A stretch of 6,395 nt of DNA from Anaerolineae bacterium (GTDB lineage Bacteria; Chloroflexota; Anaerolineae; Aggregatilineales; Aggregatilineaceae), in assembly GCA_016929355.1 (NCBI GenBank), contig JAFGJA010000078.1, positions 1 through 6,395 of the forward strand, given 5' to 3'. How positions within the stretch are numbered: position 1 is the first letter of the stretch; the number at the start of each line of letters is the position of its first letter. Of the stretch, positions 5,209 to 6,395 are shown in pieces. A program made the translations under genes and the position numbers. A model generated the notes under the pieces. That model searched no databases. It was not told the DNA's origin and saw only the letters and a list, made by a program, of their open reading frames with translations.

Positions 5209-6246
5209 ATGACCGAAAACGGCGCGTGGGGACATTTTCTGTTGGCAGCGCGAGGCGAGGAACCCCCACAAGTACCCGTCGCCTTGGCCGCCGACTGCCG
5301 GTATATCGCCAACGCTCTCGACATGAACATGCTCGATTTTTTGCTGTATCCCGAACGGTGGCTGAATGCCTACCTGACGCTGATCGCGCGCTTCCCGGAT
5401 GTATTGTTTCTGCCGGGCTTCTGGGTCGAATTCGGCATGGCAACCGAAGCCAGCGCATTTGGGGCATCCGTGTTATGGCGCAGCGATCACGCACCCACCA
5501 TTCGCCCGCTCCATCTGCCGGCGGAGCAATGGGGCGAAATTCCCCAACCCGATCCCTACACCGATGGGCTGATGGCGCTGGCTCTGCATCGCTATTGGAA
5601 CCTGGAACACAACGGCGAATTACCCGAACCGCACCGCATCCGGTTCGCGGCGGCGCGCGGCCCCTTCGCTATCGCCTCCCATCTGGTCGGCACGAACGCA
5701 TTCATGGGCGCGCTCGCCGATGAGCGGCAGCAGCGTCACGCGCTGAATCTGGTCGAAACGCTGACCGATACCACGATTCGTTATTTGCAGGCCCAATTGG
5801 GGTGTTTGCGCGCGCCGATGGGTATTATGCTGATCGATGATACAACGGGGATGCTCACCACCAACCAGTTTGAACGCCTCGCCGCGCCGATCCTGAACCG
5901 CATCTTCGCGGCGTTTGATGGACTGGTCCGCATCTATCACAACAGCACGCCCTGTGTCCATCTGCTATCAGGTATCGCGCACCTTGATTTTGAGGTGTTT
6001 CACTTCAGTCACCAGATGGATATTCGCTCGGTGAAAGCCGCGCTGCAACACAAAGCCGTGATGGGCAATCTCGCGCCGTTGGGCACAGTCGCGCACGGCA
6101 CACCGGAACAGATTCAGGACGTGGTCCGGCGCAGCCTGGACTCGCTGACCGATTACGCCGGGGTGATTCTCTCGGCGGGTGGCATGGTGCAGCCTGATAC
6201 GCCGCCGGAAAACATTGATGCGCTGTTCGAGGCGACGCGGCGCTAG
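5209..6246 (+). CDS. Uroporphyrinogen decarboxylase (URO-D) superfamily protein, non-HemE
   Basis: This 345-residue soluble protein is a probable TIM barrel of the URO-D superfamily, which covers heme-pathway HemE and cobamide-dependent methyltransferases such as MtaA and CmuA. Family-like segments are ARGPFAIASHLVGTNAFM (149-166), GIMLIDDTTGMLT (205-217), MGNLAPLG (285-292) followed by HGTPEQI (296-302), and the ending GGMVQPDTPPENI (324-336). The HemE N-terminal substrate-binding arginine motif (RQAGR) is absent, so it is not a heme decarboxylase. The methyltransferase zinc-site pattern (HxC, then a late Cys) is also missing: the first reads RIYHNST (241-247) and the late Cys position reads AGG (323-325). 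Substrate and reaction are unknown. No corrinoid protein or methyltransferase partner is in view. It diverges from the aldehyde dehydrogenase and converges on the partial gene at the right edge, with only five bases between stop codons. Confidence 0.82.
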   Translation: MTENGAWGHFLLAARGEEPPQVPVALAADCRYIANALDMNMLDFLLYPERWLNAYLTLIARFPDVLFLPGFWVEFGMATEASAFGASVLWRSDHAPTIRPLHLPAEQWGEIPQPDPYTDGLMALALHRYWNLEHNGELPEPHRIRFAAARGPFAIASHLVGTNAFMGALADERQQRHALNLVETLTDTTIRYLQAQLGCLRAPMGIMLIDDTTGMLTTNQFERLAAPILNRIFAAFDGLVRIYHNSTPCVHLLSGIAHLDFEVFHFSHQMDIRSVKAALQHKAVMGNLAPLGTVAHGTPEQIQDVVRRSLDSLTDYAGVILSAGGMVQPDTPPENIDALFEATRR

Positions 6247-6251
6247 GCGTC

Positions 6252-6395
6252 CTACAACCGCCGCTCTAGCAGCGCGATCACCGCGTCCCGCTCGTCACCC
6301 GTCGTGAGTTCCACCGCTTCAAGATAATCCATCGCCTGCGCAGACGTACTCTCCCGCGCGAGTTCGTAGAGCAGCGTCGTGAGCACATCATCACG
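6252..6395 (-). CDS. C-terminal fragment of an unidentified protein, cut by the window edge
   Basis: One minus-strand frame is open from the window end at 6395 to a TAG at 6252-6254, giving 47 residues. The peptide begins RDDVLTTLLYELARE and ends DAVIALLERRL. It is Leu/Ala/Glu-rich and looks helical. A stop placed five bases from the neighbouring gene's stop is typical of convergent genes in a compact genome. I do not recognise the protein. The evidence is only the open frame, its plausible composition and the placement, so a chance open frame is possible. Confidence 0.5.
   Translation of the reverse strand, partial: RDDVLTTLLYELARESTSAQAMDYLEAVELTTGDERDAVIALLERRL

Noticed and set aside
5209..6246. 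Heme-pathway uroporphyrinogen decarboxylase (hemE)
   Set aside because: The N-terminal arginine motif that binds uroporphyrinogen is absent and no other heme gene is nearby.

Overview
The window is a compact bacterial chromosomal stretch of moderately high GC. It holds five complete protein genes and the end of a sixth. No tRNA, rRNA, CRISPR array, transposase or phage gene is visible. The gene content (a baeRF-type release-factor homologue, a TSUP exporter, a zinc-free MDR reductase, an aldehyde dehydrogenase, a divergent URO-D-family protein) and the GGGGCG-type palindromes between genes would fit Chloroflexota or a similar environmental lineage. That assignment is an inference, since no marker gene is present.

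Layout, left to right. Positions 1-131 carry no gene I can support, only a hairpin and a short direct repeat. A minus-strand gene (132-1268) encodes a bacterial homologue of archaeo-eukaryotic release factor 1 (baeRF, probably family 3) with a GGQ tripeptide where eRF1 has its catalytic one. Upstream and co-oriented lies a TauE/SafE (TSUP) membrane exporter (1403-2284), separated by a clear intrinsic terminator, so the two are probably separate transcripts. Diverging from the exporter is a zinc-independent NAD(P)H:quinone-reductase-like MDR enzyme (2459-3448). The gap between these two holds a perfect TGTGA-N6-TCACA dyad, the half-site pattern of CRP-type regulators. The reductase converges on an aldehyde dehydrogenase (3548-5050, minus), and between them sit two perfect 22-bp palindromes one base apart. 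Diverging from the dehydrogenase is a uroporphyrinogen-decarboxylase-superfamily protein (5209-6246) that lacks the zinc-ligand pattern of the methyltransferase members. A 13-bp palindrome lies in the shared promoter region. The right edge holds the last 47 codons of an unidentified minus-strand gene.

No multi-gene operon is evident. The genes are arranged as divergent and convergent pairs, so shared regulation, if any, would act through the two divergent intergenic regions. I see no convincing new multi-gene system. The points most worth following are the eRF1-like GGQ, the CRP-like operator, the twin palindromes and the URO-D homologue without its metal site.
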